Positions 27,244-37,104 of a stretch of 64,000 bases of DNA are shown one piece after another. The DNA comes from Paenibacillus silvae (lineage in GTDB: Bacteria > Bacillota > Bacilli > Paenibacillales > Paenibacillaceae). Under the pieces are notes generated by a model. It had not been told where the DNA came from and did not search any database. It saw only the letters and a program-made list of their open reading frames with translations. A program made the position numbers and the translations under genes. Each line of letters begins with the position of its first letter. Position 1 is the first letter of the stretch. The stretch is taken from positions 62,001-126,000 of the forward strand of contig NZ_BMFU01000007.1 in assembly GCF_014639235.1 (NCBI RefSeq), written 5' to 3'.

Positions 27244-27285
27244 AAAATCCGGTGATAAAGGCGACCGCTTCGCTTTTCCAGGTTT
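27244..27285. repeat. Arg-operon repeat, copy A (argD-argF gap)
   Basis: 42 bases identical to 28895-28936 (core AATCCGGTGATAAAGGCGAC). A run pair AAAAGGG/CCCTTTTT adjoins it. It lies about 120 bp before the argF start. A 73-residue leftward frame crossing it is not accepted as a gene. Confidence 0.8.
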
Positions 27286-27421
27286 TTTCCGCCATCTCCG
27301 TTAACGTGTAAATGAATAATTCATCTTTATAGCCTACTCCGTGGGTGAACCATAACACTCTCTACGACTTCCGCTGCCTGATCACCACGCGGCTACAGGG
27401 ATTCTTTCGCTTTAATCTGCG

Positions 27422-27443
27422 CCGGGGGCCGTATTGGCCCCGG
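27422..27443 (-). other. GC-rich hairpin just past argD
   Basis: CCGGGGGCC and GGCCCCGG flank a 5-base loop, 24 bases after the argD stop. There is no T tract, so it is more likely an mRNA-stability element than a terminator. Confidence 0.5.
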
Positions 27444-27466
27444 TTCAGTCATTTATTTTCAACAGA

Positions 27467-28720
27467 TCAGGCTTTCGCCGCAACGTGCTCTTCAATCAAG
27501 GTTCCCACTAGGGATACCGCTTCATCAATCTCTTCTTTACTTACGTAAAGGTTAGGAAGCAAGCGGATCACATTTGGGCCAGCGGAAACAAACAGTATAC
27601 CGCGCTTCTGTCCTGCCACCACAATGTCACCAACCGGCTCTGCGCATTCAATACCTACCAGCAAGCCCATGCCGCGAACGTCTTTTACGAACGGGATACC
27701 CGCCAGGCGGCTGCGTAACGACGTCATGAGATAGTCTCCCATCTCTGCCGCACGCTCTGGCAAACGATCCTCCAGCATTGTCTCAATGGTTGCAATAACG
27801 ACGGAAGAAGCCAGTGGAGTACCGCCAAACGTTGTGGCATGACTGCCTGGCGTAAACGCATCCCGCAGGAAACCTTTACCTAGCATCGCGCCGACAGGGA
27901 ATCCGCTACCGATGCCCTTAGCTACAGTGAACACATCCGGCTCAACACCATAGTGCTCGTGAGCAAACAGCTTGCCTGTACGTCCCATGCCAGTCTGCAC
28001 TTCATCCACAATCATGAGCAAGCCGTGCTCATCACACAGTTTACGTACATGTTTCACAAATTCCGGCTCTACCGGATACACGCCGCCCTCGGCCTGAACC
28101 ATCTCCAGCATAATCGCTGCGGTCTTCGGCCCAATCGCTGCTTCTAGGGCAGAGATATCATGCAAAGGCACAGTTACAAATCCGGCTGGCAGCGGCAAAA
28201 ATCCTTCTTTTACTTTATCCTGTCCGGTAGCGGTTAACGTTGCCAGTGTCCGTCCGTGGAAGGATTGGGCAAAGGTAATGACTTCGTACCGATCTTCGCC
28301 CTTTACCTTCTGCTGATAACGACGAGCCACTTTGATGGCTGCTTCATTCGCTTCAGCACCGCTATTGCAGAAAAATACAGCGTCTGCACAGGTGTTCGCC
28401 GTCAGTAGCGCGGCTGCCTTTTCCTGACCCGGAATCTGGAACAGGTTGGATACGTGCCACAGCTCATCGATCTGAGCTTTCAGCTTCGCGCCGACTTTCT
28501 CCGGTGCATGGCCCAGGCTCGTTACAGCAAGTCCACACATGAAATCGAGATAGCGGTTCCCCTGATCATCCCATAACCAGCTGCCTTTTCCTTTGACCAA
28601 GCTGATTGGATACCGTGCATACGTTTGAAAAAGTGAGCTTTCCGTCTGTGCCGCTGCACCTGTTGCTGCTGCGCCTGCGACGGCTGTGCCAGAACCCGGC
28701 TGTTCGTTGCCTTTTGCCAT
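27467..28720 (-). CDS. argD: Acetylornithine aminotransferase
   Basis: PLP enzyme making N-acetylornithine from N-acetylglutamate semialdehyde. 417 residues from the ATG at 28720 (AAGGAG ten bases upstream); the frame runs back to a GTG at 28750 without a good site. PLP lysine is in TVAKGIGSGFPVGA; VDEVQTGMGRTG carries the cofactor aspartate, and NSGAEANEAAIK the phosphate-binding region. Residues 4-30 are an Ala/Gly-rich extra segment before the family's usual start, probably a flexible tail. Confidence 0.95.
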   Translation of the reverse strand: MAKGNEQPGSGTAVAGAAATGAAAQTESSLFQTYARYPISLVKGKGSWLWDDQGNRYLDFMCGLAVTSLGHAPEKVGAKLKAQIDELWHVSNLFQIPGQEKAAALLTANTCADAVFFCNSGAEANEAAIKVARRYQQKVKGEDRYEVITFAQSFHGRTLATLTATGQDKVKEGFLPLPAGFVTVPLHDISALEAAIGPKTAAIMLEMVQAEGGVYPVEPEFVKHVRKLCDEHGLLMIVDEVQTGMGRTGKLFAHEHYGVEPDVFTVAKGIGSGFPVGAMLGKGFLRDAFTPGSHATTFGGTPLASSVVIATIETMLEDRLPERAAEMGDYLMTSLRSRLAGIPFVKDVRGMGLLVGIECAEPVGDIVVAGQKRGILFVSAGPNVIRLLPNLYVSKEEIDEAVSLVGTLIEEHVAAKA

Positions 28721-28829
28721 GACCAAATCACTCCTTGTCGATGAGTACACGCATAAGGTGAGTCAAAAACATAACACTGACCACTCGGTTGCAGAAGCAT
28801 CTTCAAGCTCTTATCGCACCAACCACTCA

Positions 28830-28936
28830 GATTACAGAATAACCTTCCAATCGCTGTTATCCCCAGATTTTTTTGATTTACTTTCCTAAAGGTAAAAATC
28901 CGGTGATAAAGGCGACCGCTTCGCTTTTCCAGGTTT
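28830..28936. repeat. Arg-operon repeat, copy B (argB-argD gap)
   Basis: Contains the 42-base block shared with copy A (28895-28936). A second part, ATAACCTTCCAATCGCTGTTAT (split here as ATAACCTTCC and AATCGCTGTTAT), resembles copy C. Short AT-rich stem GATTTACTTTCCTAAAGG lies between. It is about 110-215 bp before the argD start. Confidence 0.75.
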
Positions 28937-29082
28937 ATTTCTGTCCTCTTCGTTATGCTCTATCGCTTTCAGATCTTTACTCAACTCTTCGTTAATTGTG
29001 TTATGAACCAGACTCACAAAAGTCGTGTACAAATTCTTTTTTATATAATTAAAAACCTAAAATCTGAATTTCGTGTTTCGTC

Positions 29083-29922
29083 CTACTGCATTCGAATAAT
29101 TCGGGTACCGATCGTCTCTCCGCCAAGCACTCGGCTCAGAATCTGCGGCTCGCTGCCGTCCACGATAATAACCTCGCGCACATCGCCATGGATGCATGCA
29201 ATCGCCGCGCGCACCTTAGGGATCATGCCGCCGTAGATTTCACCCGTCTGGATCATATCCTCGATCTCCTGTACAGATACGGATGGCAGTACCTTTTTCT
29301 CCCCGCCAATGGTCTTCATAATGCCTGGTACGTCTGTTACCACGATCATGCGGCTTACGCCGAGATGGGAAGCCACTGCACCTGCTGCGGTATCTGCGTT
29401 AATATTATAGCGCTGACCGCTGGCATCCACACCTACAGGTGCAATAACAGGCATGTAACCCATGTTTACGATACCCTGAATAATCTCAGCTTTAACACTA
29501 GTTACGTCGCCTACCCAGCCGATTTCAGCGTGGTTTGTTACAGGCTTCGCCTGGATCAGTCCGCCGTCTACACCCGACACACCCAAGGCCTGCCCCCCTA
29601 CGCGCTGAATCAAACGTACGATTTGTTTGTTAATGCTGCCAGCCAGCACCATCTCTACGACATCCAGCACAGGCTCGGTCGTTTTGCGCAGACCATTCAC
29701 AAATTCCGTTTCGATCCCAAGCTTCGCCAGATTATCCGAGATGGCGGGTCCACCGCCGTGAACGATAACCGGACCATTTCCTTGAGACTGCAGGTCACGA
29801 AGGTCTGCAAAAAAGGATTCAGGCAGTGCAGCCAGTGTACTGCCTCCACATTTCATCACAAACATTTGTTTCTCCGTACCTGTCTCCGCTGCAATACTGC
29901 CATTCGGCAATGTAGAATTCAA
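29083..29922 (-). CDS. argB: Acetylglutamate kinase
   Basis: Phosphorylates N-acetylglutamate. 279 residues starting from a TTG at 29922, nine bases behind AAAGGAG. Kinase core begins FVMKCGGSTLAAL (about 22); VHGGGPAISDNL (about 54) and the NINADTAAGAVASHL nucleotide region (about 172) are intact. The N-terminal 20 residues are an extra tail. The 429-bp gap upstream (to argJ) contains the third repeat copy. Confidence 0.95.
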   Translation of the reverse strand: MNSTLPNGSIAAETGTEKQMFVMKCGGSTLAALPESFFADLRDLQSQGNGPVIVHGGGPAISDNLAKLGIETEFVNGLRKTTEPVLDVVEMVLAGSINKQIVRLIQRVGGQALGVSGVDGGLIQAKPVTNHAEIGWVGDVTSVKAEIIQGIVNMGYMPVIAPVGVDASGQRYNINADTAAGAVASHLGVSRMIVVTDVPGIMKTIGGEKKVLPSVSVQEIEDMIQTGEIYGGMIPKVRAAIACIHGDVREVIIVDGSEPQILSRVLGGETIGTRIIRMQ

Positions 29923-30011
29923 GAGGCAAGGCTCCTTTCGTTGGACGATTACATAAGGCTTAACACTTAAAACAACTATTGGGTAGACGACATAAGCCGT
30001 TCCAGATTCGG

Positions 30012-30101
30012 ATCGTTCCTTCGATCGCCGTTGCCTCCAGGTTTTTTAGGATTCCCTTCTCCAAAGGGAAAACCCGGAGACAAATGCGAACGCTCCGCTT
30101 C
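30012..30101. repeat. Arg-operon repeat, copy C (diverged, argJ-argB gap)
   Basis: AAAACCCGGAGACAAATGCG and the following CGCTCCGCTTCT align with the 42-base block of copies A and B. Upstream bases GATCGCCGTTGCCTCCAGG match the second part of copy B. It lies about 90-180 bp before the argB start. Confidence 0.6.
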
Positions 30102-30351
30102 TACAGAATCGATTCCGCCTCTTCCACTACAGTCGTCTATTGTTATTTTTTAAAAAGTTTAATCCTTATAGATCATTTTTTTTACATCTATGATGGTACG
30201 CAGCTTTCCAAAGATCAAGCTGCAAGAGATTAAGATCGTCAGAATCATATGATTTCAATTATAGGAATTTTCAATCAATTGGAATGGCATTGAGACAAGC
30301 TGATCGATATAAGATCAACCGAACATACAAATCAATGACCCAAGCATTTAT

Positions 30352-31590
30352 TTACGTGCGGTATGCCGCGTTAATGCGTACATAGTCATACGTCAGGTCG
30401 CATCCCCACGCAACTGCATGGCCTTCGCCGTGATGCAGATCCACTACAATGCGCACCGTGTCGGTCTGCAAGTATGCCAGCGCCGCTTCTTCGTCAAATA
30501 CTACTGGACGAGACTGTGTAAGCACCGCGATGTCTCCCAGCCGGATATCGACCGTATCCGGGTTCACCGGCTGGCCTGCACGGCCCACAGCGGCAATAAT
30601 CCGGCCCCAGTTTGCGTCAGCACCAAACATGGCGGATTTCACCAGGCTGGAACCGATCACCGTTTTGGCAATCGCTTGAGCAGACTCATCGCTAACCGCA
30701 CCTGTCACTTCCACTTCAACCAGTTTCGTTGCCCCTTCACCGTCACGCGCAATGGCTTTGGCCAGTACTTGGCACACATAGGTGAATCCGGCAGCAAATG
30801 CTTCCCAATCCGGGTGCTCCATCGTCAGCTCTTCATTGCCTGCATAACCACTGGACATCGCTACGAGCATATCATTGGTGCTGGTATCTCCATCTACAGT
30901 AATCATGTTGAACGTATGGTTGGTCGCCTGACGCAGCAGGCGCTGCAACGCTTCTGCGCCGATGACCGCGTCTGAGGTCATAAATGCCAGCATGGTGGCC
31001 ATATTCGGATGAATCATACCCGAGCCTTTGGCCGCTCCCGCAATCGTTACCGTCTTGCCGCCAACAACGACGGAGACGCAAGCTTCCTTTTTGACCAAAT
31101 CGGTAGTGAGAATCGCCTGTGAAAATTGTTCTGCCTCGTTCGCTTCCTTGCCCATCTGCTCCGGCAGCGCCTTGATGCCTGAATGCACCGCATCCATCTT
31201 CAGCAGCTCACCGATAACACCCGTGGAGGCCACAGCTACATCCTCTTCGGCTACTCCCAGCTCACGAGCCGCTGCTGCACGCATCGCATATGCATCGTCT
31301 TCGCCCTGTTTGCCTGTGCATGCGTTCGCGTTGCCGCTGTTAACAATTACCGCCTGCAATTGCCCGTTGCTTAGGCTTTCACGTGTGACTTTAAGCGGTG
31401 CTGCCTGAAACACATTCGTCGTGTATACCGCCGCAGCTGTCGCAGGAATATCACAGCGAATAGCTCCGATGTCATTGCGAGATGTTTTTTTCAATCCGCA
31501 ATGCAGTCCACCCACGGTGAACCCGGCTGGCGTTACAATGGTTCCATTTTCAACTATAGTAAAAGCCTGTTGCTCCACGTTTGTTCCCAT
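30352..31590 (-). CDS. argJ: Bifunctional ornithine acetyltransferase / N-acetylglutamate synthase
   Basis: Recycles the acetyl group from acetylornithine to glutamate; in the bifunctional form it also makes N-acetylglutamate from acetyl-CoA, which fits the absence of argA here. 412 residues from the ATG at 31590 (GGGGGA six bases upstream). The self-cleavage site lies in HPNMATMLAF: Thr becomes the N-terminal nucleophile of the beta chain. GSGMIHPN and the downstream GDTSTNDM motif are intact. The start codon's in-frame extension to 31629 is not supported. Confidence 0.95.
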   Translation of the reverse strand: MGTNVEQQAFTIVENGTIVTPAGFTVGGLHCGLKKTSRNDIGAIRCDIPATAAAVYTTNVFQAAPLKVTRESLSNGQLQAVIVNSGNANACTGKQGEDDAYAMRAAAARELGVAEEDVAVASTGVIGELLKMDAVHSGIKALPEQMGKEANEAEQFSQAILTTDLVKKEACVSVVVGGKTVTIAGAAKGSGMIHPNMATMLAFMTSDAVIGAEALQRLLRQATNHTFNMITVDGDTSTNDMLVAMSSGYAGNEELTMEHPDWEAFAAGFTYVCQVLAKAIARDGEGATKLVEVEVTGAVSDESAQAIAKTVIGSSLVKSAMFGADANWGRIIAAVGRAGQPVNPDTVDIRLGDIAVLTQSRPVVFDEEAALAYLQTDTVRIVVDLHHGEGHAVAWGCDLTYDYVRINAAYRT

Positions 31591-31739
31591 ATCATATCCC
31601 CCGTATGCGTTCAGCCACATGCTGATCAACCGCCTGCTTCAACTGAAACTGCCCAACCTCCGCTACCCATACTGTATGACGGCCAGATAAGACACCGCTT
31701 ATTCGTGTTCCCCCTGCGGTGCTTACCAGCTGCATGTTG

Positions 31740-32789
31740 TTATGGATACACTGGTGTCATGTTCAGCCCGAGGTTTTCCTCCCATCCCATCATCAGGTTC
31801 ATATTTTGAATCGCTTGCCCGGATGCACCCTTCACCAGGTTGTCAATGACTGAAATGATCGTCAAACGCCCTGTTCGCGGGTCCACCGAAAATCCGATAT
31901 CACAATAATTCGATCCATATACCTCTTTGGTTGAAGGCCAGATGCCCGGCTCACGCATACGGACGAAAGGTCTGTTTTCATAATATTTACGGTATAAATC
32001 AACAATCTCCCGGTCACTGTGTTCTCCCGTCAGCTTCGCATACATCGTACTCATGATACCGCGTGTCATAGGCACCAGATGTGTTGTGAATGTCACGGTT
32101 ACCGGGCTACCTGTGATGTTACCAAGAACCTGCTCGATCTCAGGGATGTGCTGATGTTTATTCAGTTTGTAAGCTTTAAAATTCTCATTCATCTCGGCAT
32201 AATGGTTGGTCAGGCTCGTTCCGCGCCCTGCACCCGATACGCCTGATTTAGCGTCAATGATGATCGTTGATGGATCAATCCAGCCTGCCTCCACCGCTGG
32301 AATCAGACCCAGCAGCGTCGCTGTCGGATAACAGCCCGGGTTGGATATAAAATCCTTACCCTTCACTTCATCCCCATACACCTCAGCCATACCGTATACT
32401 GCCCGTTCCAGCAAATTAGCCGATGGTGCAGGGTGTTTGTACCAATGCTCGTAGACCGATCCATCCTTCAAACGAAAATCACCGGACAGGTCGATAACCT
32501 TCAGCCCAGCTTCCAGCAAGCTTGGTACGAGCTTTGCGCTTACGCCGGACGGGGTCGCGGTGAACACGAGATCTGCACGGGTTGCAATCTCCGCCGGATC
32601 AACGCCGTCCAGCGGCCTGCGAATTACGTCCGTTAAATGTGGAAATCCATCTGCGATGGACTCCCCACTGCTGGATGAAGAGATTACCGATGTAATTTCA
32701 ACCTGCGGGTGATTCTGAAAAAAACGAATCAGTTCCACCCCGCCGTAGCCGGTGGAACCGACGATTGCCACTCTTAATTTGTTATTCAC
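31740..32789 (-). CDS. argC: N-acetyl-gamma-glutamyl-phosphate reductase
   Basis: NADPH-dependent reduction to the semialdehyde. 349 residues from a GTG at 32789, seven bases after GGGGGAG; the in-frame ATG at 32843 has no ribosome site. Rossmann motif VGSTGYGGVELIR (about 9-21). Catalytic cysteine in SNPGCYPTATLLG (about 148). First gene of the arginine cluster, which reads argC-argJ-argB-argD-argF-argG-argH and covers glutamate to arginine in full except carbamoyl phosphate synthesis. Confidence 0.95.
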   Translation of the reverse strand: MNNKLRVAIVGSTGYGGVELIRFFQNHPQVEITSVISSSSSGESIADGFPHLTDVIRRPLDGVDPAEIATRADLVFTATPSGVSAKLVPSLLEAGLKVIDLSGDFRLKDGSVYEHWYKHPAPSANLLERAVYGMAEVYGDEVKGKDFISNPGCYPTATLLGLIPAVEAGWIDPSTIIIDAKSGVSGAGRGTSLTNHYAEMNENFKAYKLNKHQHIPEIEQVLGNITGSPVTVTFTTHLVPMTRGIMSTMYAKLTGEHSDREIVDLYRKYYENRPFVRMREPGIWPSTKEVYGSNYCDIGFSVDPRTGRLTIISVIDNLVKGASGQAIQNMNLMMGWEENLGLNMTPVYP

Positions 32790-32880
32790 TCTCGCTCCCC
32801 CAATCCTGTTGTATGCGCTACTTGTGCCATGTTCATGCTTCACACAGCAATTCCGTCGCTTCTATGCATATTTGTGTATT

Positions 32881-32909
32881 ATTATACGACTCTAGTTATA
32901 TAAATACAA
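32881..32909 (-). promoter_or_regulatory. argC promoter with ARG-box-like AT-rich dyad
   Basis: Minus-strand TTGTAT, 17-base spacer, TATAAT (-10 at 32881-32886), about 90 bases before the argC start. The -10 is embedded in GTATAATAATAC, which resembles half of an ArgR/AhrC box; repression by arginine is the expected control. The operator call is tentative. Confidence 0.6.
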
Positions 32910-33115
32910 CACTCTATCATCAATTTAACACGGATTTCCAACAAATCCGAACGATATCTTTTTTGCTGTAGGGACGAACAGGGTTTCTTCTGTTAAAATA
33001 CATAATAGCAGGAAACATTACGTACAGAGTCTTGTTCCCATGTACATCTTGTTATACGAGGTTATATGGTAATGAACAGACCCTGATAAGCCATTATGAG
33101 ACACGGAGGACTAAA

Positions 33116-34564
33116 GTGCATATTGAATCTATCTTACTTGTTATACTCCTGGGCCTGAATATTATTTTTGCGGCGGCTGTTGTCTTCTTCGAGCGCAAGG
33201 ATGCCAGTGCTTCCTGGGCGTGGCTGCTGGTTTTGAACTTTATTCCGGTCTTCGGGTTCATACTTTATCTTCTGACAGGGCAGAATCTGACGAGATACCG
33301 GCTCTTTCAGTGGAAAGAACGTAAAAAGCTCGGTCTGGAGGAACGCATAGCAACCCAACTGGAGCAGCTGCAGGATAATCGGACTCCTTTCAACAACAAA
33401 GCGACCGAGCACAGCCAGGACATGATCTATATGAACCTCAAGCAGAACGGCGCTTTGCTCACCGAAGATAATGAGGTGGAGATTCTGACCGACGGTCATG
33501 TCAAATTCCAGCGACTTCTGGATGATATCGAGGCCGCACAGGACCATGTGCATGTTCAGTATTACATCTACCGCGGGGATAGCCTTGGCAAACGCATTCG
33601 CGATGCCCTGATCCGCAAAGCACGCGAAGGCGTGAAGGTACGTCTGCTCTATGACGCGCTGGGGTCACGGCGGGTCACAAGTCGCTTTTTCAAAGAGCTG
33701 CGCGAAGCGGGTGGACTGGTGGAAGTCTTTTTCCCATCCAAATTCAGTCTGATCAACCTGCGGATGAATTACCGCAACCACCGTAAAATCGTCATTATTG
33801 ATGGTAATCTTGGTTATACAGGCGGGTTCAACGTTGGTGATGAGTATCTCGGTCTGAATTCGAAATTCGGCTACTGGCGCGACACCCATCTGCGGATACG
33901 AGGCAATGCGGTGCATGCGCTGCAAACCCGTTTCCTGCTGGACTGGAACGAAGCCTCCAAACAGCATGACACACCTTACATCCCTGCTCATTTTCCTCAT
34001 ATTGAGGGCTCAGGCAAAACCGCGATGCAGATTGTTTCCAGTGGACCTGACGCCGAAACGGAGCATATCAAAAATAGTTATCTGAAAATGATCAACAATG
34101 CCAAGCATTCGATCATTATTCAAACCCCGTATTTTATCCCGGATGCCAGTGTCTATGAAGCGCTTCGTCTTGCATGCTTGTCAGGCATTGATGTGCGCAT
34201 TATGATACCGAATAAACCGGATCACGCCTTTGTATATTGGGCCACGTTGTCTTATATTGGAGAGCTGTTAAAAGTAGGGGCCAAAGCGTTCATCTATGAT
34301 AATGGTTTTATTCACGCCAAAATACTAATCATCGACAGTCTGGTCGCTTCCGTCGGAACCGCCAATATCGACTATCGCAGCTTCCGGTTAAACTTTGAGG
34401 TGAATGCCTTCGTATATGATGAAACGATCGCTACCGCGCTTGTACAGACGTTTGAGCATGATCTGCAAGTATCGCGCGAGCTGACGTCTGAGGAATATCG
34501 GAAGCGCAGTTTGCTCATTCGATTTAAAGAGGCTATATCACGTCTGTTGTCTCCGATTCTGTAA
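33116..34564 (+). CDS. cls: Cardiolipin synthase
   Basis: Membrane enzyme condensing two phosphatidylglycerols to cardiolipin and glycerol. 482 residues from a GTG at 33116 (CGGAGG seven bases before). Two N-terminal membrane helices (about 1-60, including ESILLVILLGLNIIFAAAVV) are followed by two phospholipase-D HKD motifs: NHRKIVIIDGNLGYTGG (about 218) and HAKILIIDSLVASVGT (about 397). Both are intact. Probably monocistronic, with a strong terminator behind it. Confidence 0.95.
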   Translation: MHIESILLVILLGLNIIFAAAVVFFERKDASASWAWLLVLNFIPVFGFILYLLTGQNLTRYRLFQWKERKKLGLEERIATQLEQLQDNRTPFNNKATEHSQDMIYMNLKQNGALLTEDNEVEILTDGHVKFQRLLDDIEAAQDHVHVQYYIYRGDSLGKRIRDALIRKAREGVKVRLLYDALGSRRVTSRFFKELREAGGLVEVFFPSKFSLINLRMNYRNHRKIVIIDGNLGYTGGFNVGDEYLGLNSKFGYWRDTHLRIRGNAVHALQTRFLLDWNEASKQHDTPYIPAHFPHIEGSGKTAMQIVSSGPDAETEHIKNSYLKMINNAKHSIIIQTPYFIPDASVYEALRLACLSGIDVRIMIPNKPDHAFVYWATLSYIGELLKVGAKAFIYDNGFIHAKILIIDSLVASVGTANIDYRSFRLNFEVNAFVYDETIATALVQTFEHDLQVSRELTSEEYRKRSLLIRFKEAISRLLSPIL

Positions 34565-34608
34565 ACGCGTGGCTGAGGGGCCTGATCCCCAACGTATGGA
34601 AAGAAAAC

Positions 34609-34661
34609 AAAAAGCAGATTCTCCCGTCCGTCACTCGGATGAAAAGAGAATCTGCTTTTTT
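34609..34661. terminator. Bidirectional terminator between cls and the YitT gene
   Basis: AAAAGCAGATTCTC and GAGAATCTGCTTTTTT form a 15-bp stem with T runs on both strands, between convergent genes. Confidence 0.88.
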
Positions 34662-34696
34662 GGTGTACCATTTTCCATGCTATGCCTGCTTGGATT

Positions 34697-35605
34697 TTAT
34701 ATATGCTCGCCGCGTTTAAAGCCTTCTCCCAGCACCTCTTGAGCATGGCTTATAATGACAAATGCATCCGGGTCTACCGACCGGATCAACGCCTTCAGAC
34801 GTGGCACTTCACTTTGTCCTACGACCACCATCAGCACCGTACGCTGATCATCCGTATATCCGCCCTTCGCCTCCAGCTTGGTTAGACCGCGATCCAGATC
34901 AGCCAGAATAACCTTCGTAATCGCTTCTGTCTGGTTCGAGATAATATACGCTACCTTGGAGTATCCCAGCCCCATCTCGATGGCATCAATCACTTTTCCC
35001 GTCACATACAACCCGATCAATGCGTATAAGGACTGCTCCAGAGACAGCACAAAGGCCGCCATAATAATAACGGTCGCATCCATGATCACCACACATACCG
35101 AGTAGCTGAGTCCGCTGTACTTCTGCACAATTCGCGCCAGAATGCTCATGCCCCCGGTTGAACCTCTCCCCCGGTACACAATGCCGATCCCCAGTCCCAC
35201 GCCGATGCCCCCATACAATGAAGCAAGCAGCGGATTGGTAGTTGGTATCACCCAATGACTCGTCAGATACACAAAGAGAGGCAGCACGATACTGCCGAGG
35301 ATTGAACGAACGCCGTACTGCTTGCCGATGAGCAGGAAACCTGCAATCAGCAGTGGAATGTTAATCGCCCATTGTGTATATGCCGGTTCCCAGCCGAACC
35401 ACTCATGCCCCAGAATGGATAACCCGGATACTCCGCCGGAAGCAATCTGATTGGGAAGTAAAAATAAATTAAAGGCTACCGCGATCAAAAACGAGCCTAC
35501 AATGATGAACAGGGTATCGATGACGTTCCGCCACGGCCCGTTCAGGGGAATGGAGGTAGCCAGCCTCTTTTTGCGTTGAGGGTATGAATGTTGTTGCTCT
35601 TGCAT
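34697..35605 (-). CDS. YitT-family membrane protein (DUF161 plus DUF2179)
   Basis: 302 residues from the ATG at 35605, nine bases after AAAGGAGAG. A short basic N-terminus is followed by five or six membrane helices (about 30-200), beginning VIDTLFIIVGSFLIAVAFNL. The C-terminal 85 residues are a soluble DUF2179 domain (GYTDDQRTVLMVVVGQSE...VDPDAFVII). YitT proteins are common, several per Bacillales genome, and their function is unknown. The longer frame to 35686 crosses the prfB terminator and is unlikely to be used. Confidence 0.85.
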   Translation of the reverse strand: MQEQQHSYPQRKKRLATSIPLNGPWRNVIDTLFIIVGSFLIAVAFNLFLLPNQIASGGVSGLSILGHEWFGWEPAYTQWAINIPLLIAGFLLIGKQYGVRSILGSIVLPLFVYLTSHWVIPTTNPLLASLYGGIGVGLGIGIVYRGRGSTGGMSILARIVQKYSGLSYSVCVVIMDATVIIMAAFVLSLEQSLYALIGLYVTGKVIDAIEMGLGYSKVAYIISNQTEAITKVILADLDRGLTKLEAKGGYTDDQRTVLMVVVGQSEVPRLKALIRSVDPDAFVIISHAQEVLGEGFKRGEHI

Positions 35606-35636
35606 GATGTCGTGCTCTCCTTTTATATAATTGATC

Positions 35637-35693
35637 AAAAAAAAGCCCCTGTATACACCAGCATGCGCATGAGCACACGGGTCCATACAGGAA
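35637..35693 (-). terminator. Terminator of prfB
   Basis: CCTGTAT and ATACAGG arms enclose a loop with a smaller CATGCGCATG dyad, followed on the minus strand by GGC and eight T residues. Confidence 0.75.
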
Positions 35694-35699
35694 CTTGGA

Positions 35700-36813
35700 T
35701 TAATCGGCTTCTACTTTAATTTGGCTGCGCAAATAACCGTCGATGAATGCATCGAGGTCGCCGTCCATAACCGCTCCAGTATTTCCTGTCTCTACGCTCG
35801 TACGGTGATCCTTTACCATACTATAGGGATGGAATACATAGGAGCGAATCTGGCTTCCCCACGAAATATCCGACTGATCCCCTCGGATTTCGTCCAGTTC
35901 TTTTTGCTGCTCTTCAATTTTACGCTCATACAATTTCGAACGAAGCATCGTCATCGCACGCTCACGGTTTTTGATCTGTGAACGTTCGTTCTGACAGGTT
36001 ACAACAACACCGGTCGGGATATGTGTAATCCGCACGGCTGAGTCCGTGGTGTTAATATGTTGTCCACCTGCACCGCTCGCACGATAGGTATCAATCTTGA
36101 GGTCCTCGGTGCGAATATCGATCTCAATCGTATCATCAATCTCCGGCACAACATCACAGGATACGAAGGATGTATGTCTGCGGCCTGACGAGTCAAAAGG
36201 AGAAATCCGTACCAGACGGTGAACTCCCTTCTCCGCCTTCAGATAACCATAGGCGTTATGTCCCTTGATGGACAAGGTTACGCTTTTGATGCCTGCCTCG
36301 TCGCCCGGAAGGTAATCCAGCACCTCGACCTTGAAGCCGCGCTTCTCGGCCCAACGGGTGTACATGCGCAGCAGCATCTGTCCCCAGTCCTGGGACTCGG
36401 TGCCGCCTGCACCCGGATGAAGCTCAAGAATCGCATTCATTTTGTCATACGGCTGGTTCAGGAGAAGCTGCAGCTCGAACTCTTCAAGCTTGGCTACAAT
36501 TGCTGCTACACTGTTACCAATCTCGGCAGCCAGCTCCTCGTCGCCCTCTTCATCTGCCAGTTCAGCCATCATCAGCGCATCGTCGTAATCCTGCTGCAGC
36601 TTGGCGTATTGATCTACAGACCCTTTTACCGCATTCATCTCGGCAATTAAGGCTTGTGCCTTCTCATTGTCATCCCAAAAGTCGGGAGCGGACATTTTCT
36701 CTTCAAAGTTCTCAATCATCTCTTGCTTGAGATCTAAGTCAAAGAGACCCCCTAAGGTTTGTTAATTTCTTGCCTATTTCACGCAGGTCCTGCTTCACGC
36801 TTGGATCAATCAT
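35700..36813 (-). CDS. prfB: Peptide chain release factor 2, made by programmed +1 frameshift
   Basis: Recognises UGA and UAA stop codons. Translation begins at ATG 36813 and gives 24 residues (MIDPSVKQDLREIGKKLTNL...), then meets an in-frame TGA at 36741-36739. A +1 slip on CTT-TGA continues with GAC to 35700; the full protein is 370 residues, the normal RF2 length. The recognition motif SPF (RISPFDSSGRR) and the catalytic GGQ (SGAGGQHINTTDS) are intact. Upstream neighbour is secA, as in many Bacillota. RF2 controls its own synthesis through the frameshift. Confidence 0.96.
36739..36754 (-). promoter_or_regulatory. RF2 programmed +1 frameshift site
   Basis: Minus-strand CTTAGGGGGTCTCTTTGAC. 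The internal Shine-Dalgarno-like AGGGGG, the slippery CTT and the poor-context stop TGA-C match the conserved prfB signal. Confidence 0.95.
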
Positions 36814-37104
36814 GTGCAATTCCTCTTTTCATTAAGATAAGCTCCCCGCATTCCGGGAGGTTCAATCAGACCCAGTGCCGAATACATCTCTTCTTCTTAC
36901 AGAGCAGCGTCCATGCTGTTACCAGCAGGCAAGCCAGCCCTATCAAGTGCCATATGGTTATTCATATGCACCAGTCAAAGATTATGCATCCTTCACTTTA
37001 TCCTATTGAACCCCCGGCTGCAAGGAGCCGTATAAGTCAAACGATATACATTGGACTAGATGATCTTACTTGTTGTACCTCGATGAAAGAAATGAGACAA
37101 AATA

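Noticed and set aside
27137..27358. 73-residue leftward ORF between argD and argF
   Set aside because: It crosses repeat copy A and has no ribosome site; equivalent frames are not kept in copies B and C.
36739..36741. In-frame TGA early in prfB, as if a pseudogene
   Set aside because: It is the conserved programmed frameshift of release factor 2; flanking AGGGGG and CTT match the known signal.
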